Source: Vibrio sagamiensis NBRC 104589
Lineage (GTDB): Bacteria; Pseudomonadota; Gammaproteobacteria; Enterobacterales; Vibrionaceae
NCBI RefSeq assembly: GCF_007990935.1
Contig: NZ_BJXJ01000039.1
Location: 1 to 36,289, forward strand
Length of the DNA: 36,289 nucleotides
Direction of reading: 5' to 3'
The notes beneath the pieces were generated by a model, which was not told the DNA's origin, did no database searches, and worked only from the letters and a program-made list of their open reading frames with translations. Numbering within the stretch: position 1 is the first letter of the stretch; the number at the start of each line of letters is the position of its first letter. A program made the translations under genes and the position numbers. Shown piece by piece: positions 17,047 through 26,903 of this stretch.

Positions 17047-17872
17047 ATTATTAATCCTCCAGTAAATAGACTCAATTGTCATTTTATGCAGTGTGAATCT
17101 TATCTTATCGTAAATAAAATAACTGTAACTATAACGGATATATTTACTCAACCTATCAATATTAAAAATTGAAAGCCATATTTTTCATGAAGATGATGTT
17201 TTCGTCAAAACCCTCGATATACTTCTGGAGTCAGAGGGGCTTTCAGAGCTATCCAAAAGATGGAGGTAACTAGGCTAAATTTGCTGTCGAACGAGGTGAA
17301 TGGAAAGAAGAAATATGGTATTTCAGCTATGTATCATCCTATTATCGATATTACTCATGTAATAAAATAATAAGAAATGAAAATATTTTGATGGTTTTTA
17401 TATGCCTTTAAAATATTAATGCGATATCAAAAAATACTTCATTTTTAATTCTTCGGTTAACCACGGTGCCTTTAGAATCTTTGTTTTTCTTCAAAGAACT
17501 TTAGGTATCGAAATTGATATAATTTTGGGGCCAGTCATGACTTAATAAGACTGATATAAACGAATTACCTATAATCTAAGCTATGCCTATTTTGATCTTA
17601 AAGAAATCTAATAAATATATTTTAACTTCGTGTCGATGACGTGATTTTATATTTAATATGGAAGTGTTATCAATCTTAATTTACTGACCGATAAGAGAAT
17701 TAATGGTTGATTTTATATTTTAATTGAATTGTTTTTTGAATCATTCATTTAATATGAAATGCTTTTTTAAAGTATAACATCATATAAAATTATTAACAAT
17801 TCTATATTATCTACGTTCTTGATCTTAGATAAATATGTTTTTACACGTATACATAACCACATAAGGACAATC
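17047..17872. other. AT-rich region before the toxin operon
   Basis: No intact gene is seen. A frame without a start at about 17129-17268 ends ...VFVKTLDILLESEGLSELSKRWR and reads like the tail of a lost protein, but the family is not recognised. The last 400 bases are very AT-rich and must contain the promoter of the toxin operon. The composition changes abruptly at the toxin start (17873), from strongly AT-rich to more balanced. Confidence 0.4.
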
Positions 17873-18997
17873 ATGAACACTCAAATAACTCATTTTAATA
17901 AAGGGGAGCTGTATCTTGGCTGCTCAGATTTGCTCACGGATTACCTGAGTTCTTCTGAGCGCGCGTTGTTGAACCAGAAATACGCCAACTTACTGCAGTA
18001 TCAAGAGGAACTTTACTCTGATCACCTCAGCTCAGATCTTGCGGTCAAGTCAGCAGCTTTTCAAGAACAACTGAAGATGCAAGCCCACGTTTATACAAAC
18101 GCTAACATGTCAGAACTGATCTCTGACTTGACTCTCGGATCGAGTTTCTCCGCTCTTGCAAGTGCACTAAGAAGTATCTTACGCGAGCAAGGGACGGATG
18201 GGTTTCTGCCAAATGCTTCCATGATTGCTCAAGAGTTCAACACCCTAAAAGGTGAAGCCGAGTCTAATGCGATACAAAGCAAACTTCTTTTTCAAAAGTT
18301 TGGCGTTATGAATACAGAATTGAGCGATATCGACGCTCGATACACTGAGGTTATCAATGATATCGAACAGGCGTTGAATCAAGAAATCAAGCAAAAAGTT
18401 GAAGAGATTACGCAGCTCAACCAAGAAATTTCAGCCAACATTCAAGCTATTATCGACGGCGGTAAAGAGGTTGGCGAAGGGATTGGGAAAATTGGCGTAG
18501 CCATTATTGCTTCGATAAAAGTTGATCACACCGGCAAGCCAAAAGGGGAGTCTTCGGAGGATGGTGAACTTGAATCCGACCATTCCAAGCCTTCTACGCA
18601 GTACATCATCTCAGGCATCAATAGCATCATGGACGGTACAACAGAGGCGAGCGAGGCCGTCCGTCAATTGGCAAGAAACAATGAGAGATTGGCCGAGCTG
18701 TATCAAGATCTAGCGGAAGAAAATAGCTTATTGAGCGCAGCAAAATCCATTCAAGCTCAGAACGATTTATTCATAGATCAGGTAGCACTAACTTACGGTG
18801 CCTGGACCAATGTTGAGACGCATTGGAACAACGTTGCTGACCAATTTGCGGCGGCGGCCACCATTGTCGCCAGTGCGAGCACTGAACAAGAAATCCTGAA
18901 TGTGATTCATGCTCTGGAACTCGGAGATATCGAGTGGAACGCGCTTGACGATCAAATTGACAACATCAAAGCGGTATATGCCGGAATAACCAATTAA
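17873..18997 (+). CDS. Alpha-pore-forming toxin subunit 1 (Mak/HBL-like, soluble component)
   Basis: A 374-residue, almost entirely alpha-helical protein with long heptad-rich stretches and no signal peptide. It lacks a strongly hydrophobic segment. A modest one (IGKIGVAIIASIKV) sits in the middle, where the head domain of ClyA/HBL/Mak-type toxins lies, followed by a very polar insert (GESSEDGELESDHSKP). This pattern matches the most soluble subunit of tripartite alpha-pore toxins. The start is ATG 17873 with AAGGA at 17862-17866; the frame extends 18 codons upstream but without a ribosome site. It is the first of three consecutive toxin genes, with 52 bases to the next. Assignment to the MakB- or MakE-like member is not possible by eye. 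V. cholerae Mak proteins leave the cell by a flagellum-dependent route without signal peptides. Confidence 0.62.
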   Translation: MNTQITHFNKGELYLGCSDLLTDYLSSSERALLNQKYANLLQYQEELYSDHLSSDLAVKSAAFQEQLKMQAHVYTNANMSELISDLTLGSSFSALASALRSILREQGTDGFLPNASMIAQEFNTLKGEAESNAIQSKLLFQKFGVMNTELSDIDARYTEVINDIEQALNQEIKQKVEEITQLNQEISANIQAIIDGGKEVGEGIGKIGVAIIASIKVDHTGKPKGESSEDGELESDHSKPSTQYIISGINSIMDGTTEASEAVRQLARNNERLAELYQDLAEENSLLSAAKSIQAQNDLFIDQVALTYGAWTNVETHWNNVADQFAAAATIVASASTEQEILNVIHALELGDIEWNALDDQIDNIKAVYAGITN

Positions 18998-19049
18998 TCC
19001 CCACACGACAAATCTTAATCACCCTAAATAACTCTCAAAGGAAACTAAT

Positions 19050-20129
19050 ATGCTTACAGGAACAGCCGTTGCCATTGACCAAGGTATGGTCGCTCAAAAT
19101 TCACAGGCTCTTCAAATTCAAAACTACTGCAACAGTGTACTGCAGCAAGTGCCAGTTGATTTTGGCAAATTCCCTGACCTGCATGATGACCAAACGAAAA
19201 TTAATGCGGGTTTGGCCACTGCAAAAGGCCACGCCAATCAATACCTCAATACCATTCAACCAGAGATCTTTGACAACATTACCAATATTTCTAACTACTT
19301 TGCGCTATATCAAACGATTCCAATTATGTGTCCTGAAGGCGCAACAAAAAAGGAGTGGCTTGATGCACTAGCGGTGCTTCGAGATGAAGCGAGAAAATAC
19401 CAAGAAGTATCAAGTAACACACGCCTTGTGATCCTGGGTCTGCATGACTCGCTGGTTCAGGACTCGGGTAACTTCCAAGCGGTAGTGACAAACCTAAACA
19501 GCAAAGTAGGCGGTGATAATGGTGTCCTAAATAAACTAAGTGGCGAAATCGATTCACTGAATGCCGCTGTTAGTGGTTCTATTGCCAGCATTGTGGCGGG
19601 CGGATTTTTAATTGTCGGCGGTGCGTTCGTTACTGCGATCGGCGCAGTGGCTGACTTTGTTACTGCTGGGACATCAACGCCTGTGGTTATTGGTGGTGTT
19701 GCTATGATGGTAGCAGGTACCGCAGGCATTGCGGCTGGTGCTAAGATTTTGAAAGACTCACTAAATTCGCGCCAAGCGCTTTATCAACAACGCTCAACGC
19801 TAACAGCAGAAGTCAACATTGCTTCTGCAATTAGTAGTGGTTTTGCGGGCCTTCAAAACCAAGCTCAGAACGCCGTTACGGCTGCCTCTCAAATGAGCAA
19901 CTCTTGGGATGCACTTTCCTCTGATTTAGACATGCTGAGCAAAGACATTAGTACTGGTATCAAATCTCCCGATGCTGTTCGCAAGATGTGGCTAATGGCC
20001 GCTAACACGGTTGTAAAAGATGTCATCACTGACATCAACATTACCAAGGCACAAATGGCCGGTGTGAGCCCAGTCATTGTACCGAGCAATGCGACTCTCG
20101 CTGATTATGTTAACGGGTTAGCCGCTTAA
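19050..20129 (+). CDS. Alpha-pore-forming toxin subunit 2 (MakA-like, membrane-inserting)
   Basis: A 359-residue helical protein with a pronounced hydrophobic head region: residues about 174-233 hold two apolar segments (SIASIVAGGFLIVGGAFVTA and VVIGGVAMMVAGTAGIAAGA) separated by a short polar turn. These are flanked by long amphipathic helices, the architecture of HBL-B/NheB, AhlB and V. cholerae MakA. The two hydrophobic helices would insert into a target membrane. No signal peptide is present. CAAAGGAAAC supplies the ribosome site before the ATG at 19050. A decayed copy of this gene's first 75 bases lies at 28074-28149. Family and role are well supported by the pattern; the one-to-one match to MakA is likely from size (MakA is about 370 residues) but not certain. 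Confidence 0.7.
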   Translation: MLTGTAVAIDQGMVAQNSQALQIQNYCNSVLQQVPVDFGKFPDLHDDQTKINAGLATAKGHANQYLNTIQPEIFDNITNISNYFALYQTIPIMCPEGATKKEWLDALAVLRDEARKYQEVSSNTRLVILGLHDSLVQDSGNFQAVVTNLNSKVGGDNGVLNKLSGEIDSLNAAVSGSIASIVAGGFLIVGGAFVTAIGAVADFVTAGTSTPVVIGGVAMMVAGTAGIAAGAKILKDSLNSRQALYQQRSTLTAEVNIASAISSGFAGLQNQAQNAVTAASQMSNSWDALSSDLDMLSKDISTGIKSPDAVRKMWLMAANTVVKDVITDINITKAQMAGVSPVIVPSNATLADYVNGLAA

Positions 20130-20141
20130 TCTTTTGTTAAT

Positions 20142-20169
20142 CGACCCTAAGACAGGCGTTTTGGGGTCG
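20142..20169 (+). other. Intercistronic stem-loop
   Basis: CGACCC pairs with GGGTCG across a 16-base loop in the short gap between toxin genes 2 and 3. No T tract follows, so it is more likely an mRNA stability or processing element, or a partial attenuator, than a terminator. Confidence 0.4.
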
Positions 20170-20182
20170 TTCGGAGAATTTT

Positions 20183-21001
20183 ATGGGTACCAAAACTGAT
20201 GGCATTTTGTCACAAGCTATTGCCAACATGCAGGCTTCTGAAAAAGTGATTGCTCAATTCAGTGGCTTGCCTCGTAATGCCGTTACCATCCAACAAAGTA
20301 TGGAAACGACCGTTAATCATCTTGTCCCCCAAATACAAAGTATGCAAGCTGATGCCCTATCGTTTGTCGACTCGATAGATGATGAGATCAATAACCAACT
20401 GGCGATACTAGATACGGAAACGGATGTAGAGCTACAAAGCTTTGTTGACCACGTGCAACAAGAGGCAAAGTCGACGCAGGTGGCTGTGGATGATTGTTTG
20501 GAGCAAGTGAGACAAGCAAATAAGACTATCGCTGAGAACAGCCAAGCGTTACAAACCATTACCGTAGATTTGAAAGCCACTATTGCTGGGCTTCAATCTA
20601 ACCTTGATGGTGAACAGCGGGAACTGGATGCACTGAATAAGCAGAAATACTACCTAATAGGCCTCGGTATCTTTGGCATACCTGGTCTAATTGCGTTAGC
20701 AGTGCTTATTTCGAATGCTCAGGATAAAGTCCACCATTTAGAGTCGCAGGTTAGGGCAACACAGAATCAAATCAATCAGCAAGAGTCCTTTTTATTACAA
20801 ACGCAGTACTTCACCCAAGATTTGAGTGACGTTATGGATAAAGTAGGCAAGGTTGCTAACTCTATAAGTTTTATCGTAGGAGACATCGACAATATTGCTA
20901 GCGATATTCAACATGGCGACATTACGAACCGTGACCAGATAAGACTTTACTTTATGGCCGCAAACCAGGAGTTGAAAACTCTGATCCACGATGCCTCATA
21001 A
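20183..21001 (+). CDS. Alpha-pore-forming toxin subunit 3 (single hydrophobic hairpin)
   Basis: A 272-residue protein consisting of long coiled helices around one hydrophobic segment (YYLIGLGIFGIPGLIALAVLI, about 156-176). It lacks a signal peptide. It is shorter than its two neighbours, and the single apolar head matches the A-type subunit that completes a tripartite alpha-pore (as in AhlA, SmhA or Mak systems). GGAG lies 10 bases before the ATG at 20183. Cotranscription with the two preceding genes is suggested by the small gaps and shared composition. After its stop the DNA becomes AT-rich again, marking the end of the toxin cassette. Receptor and target cell are unknown; Mak toxins act on animal cells and worms. 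Confidence 0.6.
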   Translation: MGTKTDGILSQAIANMQASEKVIAQFSGLPRNAVTIQQSMETTVNHLVPQIQSMQADALSFVDSIDDEINNQLAILDTETDVELQSFVDHVQQEAKSTQVAVDDCLEQVRQANKTIAENSQALQTITVDLKATIAGLQSNLDGEQRELDALNKQKYYLIGLGIFGIPGLIALAVLISNAQDKVHHLESQVRATQNQINQQESFLLQTQYFTQDLSDVMDKVGKVANSISFIVGDIDNIASDIQHGDITNRDQIRLYFMAANQELKTLIHDAS

Positions 21002-21118
21002 AATGACAAAGTTTTAAATTATATGGTTATCAATTGCATTGATATTTGTTGTAGATATTTTTTGATTTAATCAAAAAGAAATTTTCATTGCTTAATAATA
21101 AATTATGGAGATAAGAAT

Positions 21119-21376
21119 ATGGTCAGTGAAACTGATTTATTAAAATATGTGTGTAACTTTATTTTTACTATCAGACCGGAATTTTCTAAGCCTGAAGAAG
21201 TAGATGCTGATCATGCATTAGAAATATTTGGCTTGGACAGTATGGATCTAATTGAGCTGCAAGTTTTTATAATGGATGATTACGGTATTGATATATTTAA
21301 ATATATGGACAATAGGATTATGAGTAAATCCCTAAGGGAAATTGTAGAACTTATCATATCCGATGAGCCTCTTTAG
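21119..21376 (+). CDS. Orphan acyl carrier protein
   Basis: An 85-residue acidic helical protein with the phosphopantetheine attachment motif GLDSMDLIEL; the modified serine is S41. It would need a phosphopantetheinyl transferase, presumably chromosomal. GGAG is correctly spaced before the ATG. It lies 118 bases after the toxin genes, but its AT-rich codon use matches the following genes rather than the toxins. No ketosynthase or fatty-acid enzymes are nearby. The only acyl-activating enzyme in the window is the PaaK-like protein at 9.1-10.3 kb. Possible roles are carrier for that pathway, or donor for toxin or lipoprotein acylation (as ACP serves RTX toxin acyltransferases). None is proven. 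Confidence 0.82.
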   Translation: MVSETDLLKYVCNFIFTIRPEFSKPEEVDADHALEIFGLDSMDLIELQVFIMDDYGIDIFKYMDNRIMSKSLREIVELIISDEPL

Positions 21377-21526
21377 AGAATTGCAGTTTAACTTAATTTG
21401 TTAAGACTGAATGAATATTAATTGTAATACCTAAATGACCACATATCGAATTTTTTGTGTAAAAAATTTAAGTCATTTGGGTATGAATTTTAAAAGTATG
21501 GAATTAATTATGATTGGTGAGTAAAT

Positions 21527-22108
21527 ATGAAGAAAAAAAACAGTTATATATATTGTATTTTAATTTTTATATCTATAAGCCTTCCTTTAAAAGCATTTGA
21601 AGGTGACTTTAAGCAAAATTGGTATTTAGGTGGATCTATTGGGATTGGTGATTATGGTGAGATTAAAAATAAATCAGCCTATAACAACGAGACTATTCAC
21701 CTTGCTGGAGACGCACATTTGGGCTTTGTTATGAACAAATACGTTGCCTCTGAGCTTAGTTATCAGTACTTAGGAAAGGCTTATGCCCAATACTCACTAG
21801 GTCATATTAAGGCTAACTTCCAACAATTGGTGCTGAGTACCAAGATTGGATATCCAGTTGAAAATGTTTTCTATCCATATGCGAGGATCGGTGGGGCTGC
21901 GTGGTTAGGTGAAAGCCATGGACTCAGAGAGGCTAATGAACAAGGCTTCGCTCCCGTTGTTGGGGGAGGCATTGAGTATGTTTTTAATTCTGCATTAGTT
22001 ACACGGCTAGATTATCAATACACGAAAAGTCTCGGTAATGAAAAGGTGGGTCACACTAATCATCATATGTTGACAGTCGGTTTTGACTGGTACTTTGATT
22101 ATTTATAA
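21527..22108 (+). CDS. OmpA-like eight-stranded outer-membrane barrel protein
   Basis: A 193-residue protein with a classical signal peptide (MKKKNSYIYCILIFISISLPLKA, cleavage after LKA). Alternating amphipathic strands follow, with the aromatic girdle and glycine pattern of OmpA/OmpW-size barrels: WYLGGSIGIGDYG, ASELSYQYLG, YPYARIGGAAWLG, VVGGGIEYVF, TRLDYQYTKSLG. The last strand (TVGFDWYFDYL) ends close to, but not exactly with, an aromatic residue. No peptidoglycan-binding domain follows. Only 48 bases separate it from the start of the giant lipoprotein, so the two are probably cotranscribed and may act together at the cell surface. The function is otherwise unknown. Confidence 0.78.
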   Translation: MKKKNSYIYCILIFISISLPLKAFEGDFKQNWYLGGSIGIGDYGEIKNKSAYNNETIHLAGDAHLGFVMNKYVASELSYQYLGKAYAQYSLGHIKANFQQLVLSTKIGYPVENVFYPYARIGGAAWLGESHGLREANEQGFAPVVGGGIEYVFNSALVTRLDYQYTKSLGNEKVGHTNHHMLTVGFDWYFDYL

Positions 22109-22156
22109 CAGTAAATTGAATTAGTGATTGTGATATCAACAACAGGTGGGGGAAGT

Positions 22157-25100
22157 ATGCGTTATCGAGGTTTTTTACCATTAATGATCACTGTTTTATT
22201 CACGATTGTTACGGGCTGCAGTGACGATGATAACAAAAATCAACTTTTGGAACCGAAGGAAAAATCGAGCCAATTAGTTGCGCTAACACAAGCTTTTGTT
22301 ATTAAAAAAGGTCAAGTACAAAGTGTGAATGTTTCCAATTCTGTGTTAGCCGAAAATATCCTTAACTGGAAGCTCTCAATCCTAGATGACAAGAGTGAGT
22401 TAGGAAAAATATCATCTAAAAATGATCATTTTTTCGATTATTCTGCTGAAAAGGAAGGGATCGGGCATATAAACTATACAGTAACAAATGGTAATTTATC
22501 CTCAAATTCACAAATTGTATTAGCAGTAAATAGTGGTAGTACAGTTGGAAATACACCGCCAGTTGCTCGAAATCTCAGCTTAGAGACAAAAGATGATTCT
22601 AATGTTAGTGCTGACTTACGTGATTTTATTTCAGATGACGATGATGATACGCTACAGGTAACAACCCTTATCTCTGGAAGTGGCCGTTTCATGTTGGCTG
22701 ATGATGGTCATCAAGTCATATTTGATTCTAGTGATTATATTGGAACAGACCAAGCTGTCTATGGTGTTGATGATGGGAGAGGTGGCTATGCTTTAGGATA
22801 TATCATTGCCAATTCAGTTGATTCAACAGATGCTAACACTGCTCCTGAAGCAGAAGATCAAACTATCGCGATGGATGCTGCAGAGCGCTCTAACATTCAT
22901 ATCGATTTATCGGTTCTAATGAGCGATGCCAATAACGATTTTTTGATGGTTGATAGTTTATATAGCACCAATAATCGAGCGCGTCTTGTGAGTGATAACC
23001 GTGTTGTTTATACACCAGGAGAGTTTCGTGGTACTGAACAGTTTACTTATCGAGTGTCAGATAGTCACGGTGCCAATGCCATAGGAACGATCACGGTGAA
23101 AGTCACGGATTCTTCAGCGAACCCAGAAGAGCCAATACTTACGGCATATCCGCAGACACTAACCATAGATCAAGGTGACTCTGTCATTGTTGATGTCAAT
23201 CAATCAGTGTCCAGACAAAACATGGATCAATGGAAACTCACTCGCGTTGAAGATCAAACCGGTTTAGGTAACATTTCAAATATTAATTCTTCATCTTTTC
23301 ACTACCAAGCACAAACACCAGGAGTGGCGTCTATAAATTACCAAGTCAGTGGTAGTGGTTTAGAGAGTACATCAACGATCATTATTGTCATTAATGGTAT
23401 GCCATCCCCTGAAAATACACCGCCAGTAGCAAAGAATGTTACGCTAACAACAGTCGATAATACAAATATTAGTGTGAATCTCGCTGAACAAGTGTCAGAT
23501 GTTGATGGCGAGTCATTAATGATAACTCAACTGATCTCGGTATCAGAGCGGTTTTCATTGAATGGAGACATTGTTACCTTTACCCCTAATGGTTTTGTCG
23601 GTATCGATCAAGCCTCTTACATTGTAGAGGATGGAGAAGGTGGGATTGCTTCTGCTTATGTGGTTGTGAATTCAGAAAGCGCTGAGCCAGCACTTCCCAA
23701 TTCTCCTCCAGAAGCACAAAATTATAGTCATATCTTGGATGTTAATACTTTAGCCACATGGACATTTAACTTGGTTGATTTGAGGCTTATTTCTGATGCC
23801 GATGGTGATTCATTAATCATTGAAAATGTATACAGTGCTGATGGTAGGGCGGTCAAAGTTGCAGACACGAAGATAAGTTATACGCCTGGTCATTTTCGTG
23901 GATTAGATCAGTTCACCTATACTGTTATTGATGGCAATGGTGCTACTGCGATTGGCTCTATAAATGTGGCTGTAAATGACTCTAAGCCAGAGAATATAAT
24001 TCCAGTGGCAAAAGCAATTTCTGTAACAGTGTCAGACTCTGATTTTTCAAAAACTATTTCGTTGTCTGAACACGTATTTGATGAAGATGGAGATTCACTT
24101 GAAATAGTTGATCTCCTTGCTGCTATTGGGGAAGTTTATGTAAACCCAGACAATGCATTAGAGGTAATCTATAAGCCAAATGGTTTCATAGGTCGTGATA
24201 AAATCATTTACGTTATTAGTGATGGCCAAGGTGGGCTCACAATGGCAACACTAATGGTAACAGTAGTACCTAAAAATCCCACACCACCGGTCGCAAATAT
24301 TGTGTCTATTGAAACCACTTCCGACGTAGCCAAAACGGTAGATCTCTCTGTTTATATATCGGATATTGAAACACCGACTGAACGATTGTTGATTACCCAA
24401 TTAAGCCCGGCGACTTCCCCAGCAGCTGTTACCTTAAATGGGCAATCAATAACGTATACTCCGAACGGGTATATCGGTATGGATAGATTAGTATATACCG
24501 TGTCTGATGGTGATTTGATAGATACTGGGGATATCGTAATCTTATCTACACTGAATACCAACCATAGTCTTATTGCCAATGATGTTGTGGTGAGCACGGG
24601 GGCAAGTATGGCTGTGGAGATCGACTTAAGTTCTCAAATCAGCACTTCTGATGTAAACGCTGAGCCGCTCACTTTAGTTAGTGCCGTTGGTGCATCTTTA
24701 GGAAATGTTACTATTGATGATATCAACAAAAAATTAATATATACCCCTAAGGTTGGAGACTATGGTAAAGATACATTTGTATATACGGTAAAAAATAGCC
24801 ATGAGCCTGCTCTTTTTGCTCAAGGCTCTGTGACAGTTGATATATTACCTCCGCCAGAACCAGAAATTACATCTTTAACAGTAACAGGAATACCTAAGAT
24901 TGGCGGTGTACTAAATTCCAATGTGACTTGTGCAAGATGTAATGCTTCACAGTATCAGTATGTTTGGAGCATTGATGGTTTGATTGTATCGACGGCATCT
25001 GCTTATTCATACCAGTCAACTAACCCAGACTTAAATCTTCGTTTAGACGTTATTGGTCGTGATATCTATGGTCGCATTACCTCAGAGTATAGTGTTTATC

Positions 25101-26335
25101 GAGTCAGTGTTACTAAAGAAATATATTCAGCCTTTAGCTCTTTTGCCGCACTTAAAAATGACGGTTCGGTCGTGACTTGGGGATCAGGCTTTGGGGCAAA
25201 TAGTTCTGACGTTGACCTATCGAGTAAAGTCGAGAAGATATATTCCAACCAAACAGACTATGCTGCGTTGAAAAGTGATGGTTCTGTTGTGACTTGGGGT
25301 AGAGACTTTACTGGGGGGGATAGCAGCAGTGTTAGCTCTGAACTGAGTGAAGGTGTTGTACAAGTTTATACCGCTGATTTTGCTTTTGCTGCGATGAAAT
25401 CCGACGGGCAAGTAGTAACTTGGGGGTCTGTTTATGATGGTGGTGATAGTAGTGATATCGATTTCACGGGGAACGTTCTAGACATTTTTTCAAACTTTAT
25501 AGGGTTTGCTGCTTTGAAAGAAAATGGCACAGTTGAGACATGGGGTAGAGGATATCCAGATTCGATTAGTGGACCAGATTATAACACTGACATCAAAGAC
25601 GTCTATGCAAGTGGCGTATCATTTGTGGGAATGAAGTATGACGGAACTCTGAGTTATTGGGGTCAAGGCGATGGTATGGGGACATTCCTTAAGTTGGACT
25701 TTTCTGCAGGGGTAAAAGACATTGTGTCAACGAGTAATTCGTTCCTTACCCTTATGGGGGATAATTCTGTCTTGGCATGGGGCCATAATAGTCGGGCTGG
25801 TGAAATGCCTATTAAAATGGATACCACAAGGGTGCGACGTATTTTTGCCAACAATAATAAATTTGCCTTGTTGAGGTGGGATAAAACCGTTTCTTCTTGG
25901 CAATTTTATACGGAAGATACCTTTCCTCAGTCATTAGCTGATATAGAAACCATTATCCCTGCCAATAGCAGTGACGGTTTCTCCGCCATAGCTGAAGATG
26001 GTTCAGTATATGTATGGGGGAATGACTTTAAGGATGGAAAAGTGTTTGGTGTGAGCCTTAAACCTGATGCAACAATCAAAGCAACAACAAAAGCATTTGC
26101 TGCAGTTGACCAAAATGGCCAAGTGGTGACTTGGGGAGACTCGAGTAAAGGAGGTCAAGTCCCCGATTCAGTTAATGCTAATGGAAATGGTATTCGAAGT
26201 CTGTATTCTAGTCTGGGGTCATTTATGGTGATAAAAAATGATTGGAGTGTGGAAACATGGGGAAGTATTTCGGATGTGCCACCAAAATTGGCTCAACCAT
26301 ATATTGCGTTGGTCGAAACCTCAGCGGGACCTTAG
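22157..26335 (+). CDS. Giant surface lipoprotein: Ig-like super-repeats plus RCC1-like propeller
   Basis: This 1392-residue protein has a lipoprotein signal (ITVLFTIVTGC, lipid-modified C21) followed by an acidic linker. Tandem cadherin/VCBS-like Ig domains follow, each starting near NTPPVAxN and ending in YTPxGFxGxDxFxYxVxDGxGG. A super-repeat of one divergent domain plus two Ig domains is present twice, with a period of 288 codons (compare 22550 and 23414). More Ig domains follow to about residue 900, then a Cys-x-x-Cys region near 924. From about 989 on there are repeats of the type FAALKNDGSVVTWG, an RCC1-like beta-propeller common in marine bacterial surface proteins. The start at ATG 22157 follows a purine-rich GGTGGGGGAAG; an upstream in-frame GTG would spoil the signal. 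Likely an adhesin or recognition protein. Confidence 0.8.
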   Translation: MRYRGFLPLMITVLFTIVTGCSDDDNKNQLLEPKEKSSQLVALTQAFVIKKGQVQSVNVSNSVLAENILNWKLSILDDKSELGKISSKNDHFFDYSAEKEGIGHINYTVTNGNLSSNSQIVLAVNSGSTVGNTPPVARNLSLETKDDSNVSADLRDFISDDDDDTLQVTTLISGSGRFMLADDGHQVIFDSSDYIGTDQAVYGVDDGRGGYALGYIIANSVDSTDANTAPEAEDQTIAMDAAERSNIHIDLSVLMSDANNDFLMVDSLYSTNNRARLVSDNRVVYTPGEFRGTEQFTYRVSDSHGANAIGTITVKVTDSSANPEEPILTAYPQTLTIDQGDSVIVDVNQSVSRQNMDQWKLTRVEDQTGLGNISNINSSSFHYQAQTPGVASINYQVSGSGLESTSTIIIVINGMPSPENTPPVAKNVTLTTVDNTNISVNLAEQVSDVDGESLMITQLISVSERFSLNGDIVTFTPNGFVGIDQASYIVEDGEGGIASAYVVVNSESAEPALPNSPPEAQNYSHILDVNTLATWTFNLVDLRLISDADGDSLIIENVYSADGRAVKVADTKISYTPGHFRGLDQFTYTVIDGNGATAIGSINVAVNDSKPENIIPVAKAISVTVSDSDFSKTISLSEHVFDEDGDSLEIVDLLAAIGEVYVNPDNALEVIYKPNGFIGRDKIIYVISDGQGGLTMATLMVTVVPKNPTPPVANIVSIETTSDVAKTVDLSVYISDIETPTERLLITQLSPATSPAAVTLNGQSITYTPNGYIGMDRLVYTVSDGDLIDTGDIVILSTLNTNHSLIANDVVVSTGASMAVEIDLSSQISTSDVNAEPLTLVSAVGASLGNVTIDDINKKLIYTPKVGDYGKDTFVYTVKNSHEPALFAQGSVTVDILPPPEPEITSLTVTGIPKIGGVLNSNVTCARCNASQYQYVWSIDGLIVSTASAYSYQSTNPDLNLRLDVIGRDIYGRITSEYSVYRVSVTKEIYSAFSSFAALKNDGSVVTWGSGFGANSSDVDLSSKVEKIYSNQTDYAALKSDGSVVTWGRDFTGGDSSSVSSELSEGVVQVYTADFAFAAMKSDGQVVTWGSVYDGGDSSDIDFTGNVLDIFSNFIGFAALKENGTVETWGRGYPDSISGPDYNTDIKDVYASGVSFVGMKYDGTLSYWGQGDGMGTFLKLDFSAGVKDIVSTSNSFLTLMGDNSVLAWGHNSRAGEMPIKMDTTRVRRIFANNNKFALLRWDKTVSSWQFYTEDTFPQSLADIETIIPANSSDGFSAIAEDGSVYVWGNDFKDGKVFGVSLKPDATIKATTKAFAAVDQNGQVVTWGDSSKGGQVPDSVNANGNGIRSLYSSLGSFMVIKNDWSVETWGSISDVPPKLAQPYIALVETSAGP

Positions 26336-26903
26336 TGCCATTCTTATTTATTAATAACATCGCTATTTACTTGATTAACACTGATGGGGCTGTAGTAAAT
26401 ATTATCTAATTAACCCAATGCTAGTTGTGCATCACAGCAGGGGAACGCTTTATGACTAAGTGAATAGCTTGTCAATTTCTTTTCTCTAGAAGAAAAAAAC
26501 GATTTCCTCAACTGGTCTAACATTAGCGAGGTATCTGACCAATTATTTCTTAAAGTGGAAGCGGAAGACAGTATTACTCTAGTAGACCTTAGGGTCATCC
26601 CACCATGATGTCGGTTTGATAGAAAATCAACGTATCTAATCATTTTTCAGGGTTTATCTGGGATATACGCAATCATCTGTTCAATCGGTCTTTCTGGACT
26701 CAAGATAATAGGTTTATTCGGATGCATAACTTACAGGATAAACGATTCATGCAAAGCGACCTAGTAGTAGGTTGAGCCTCTTTTTTCCTGCTCAATCATG
26801 AAAATATACCAGTGACAAGCTGGATAATTAGTAATGCATTACCGGTTCACTGGGAAGTTGGTGCTTTAGGTTCGAATTCAAATGCCTTCGTTCCTTAAAA
26901 AAT
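26336..26903. other. Intergenic stretch with possible gene debris
   Basis: A minus-strand open frame (26410-26643) has no ribosome site and an unrecognised composition. A hairpin with 8-base arms and a T-rich loop lies at 26770-26797 (GGTTGAGC...GCTCAATC). Short open frames that lead into the remnant at 26904 suggest that an older gene once occupied this region. Confidence 0.35.

Noticed and set aside
26410..26643. Minus-strand frame of 77 codons
   Set aside because: No ribosome site, atypical composition, not recognised; probably a chance frame in decayed DNA.
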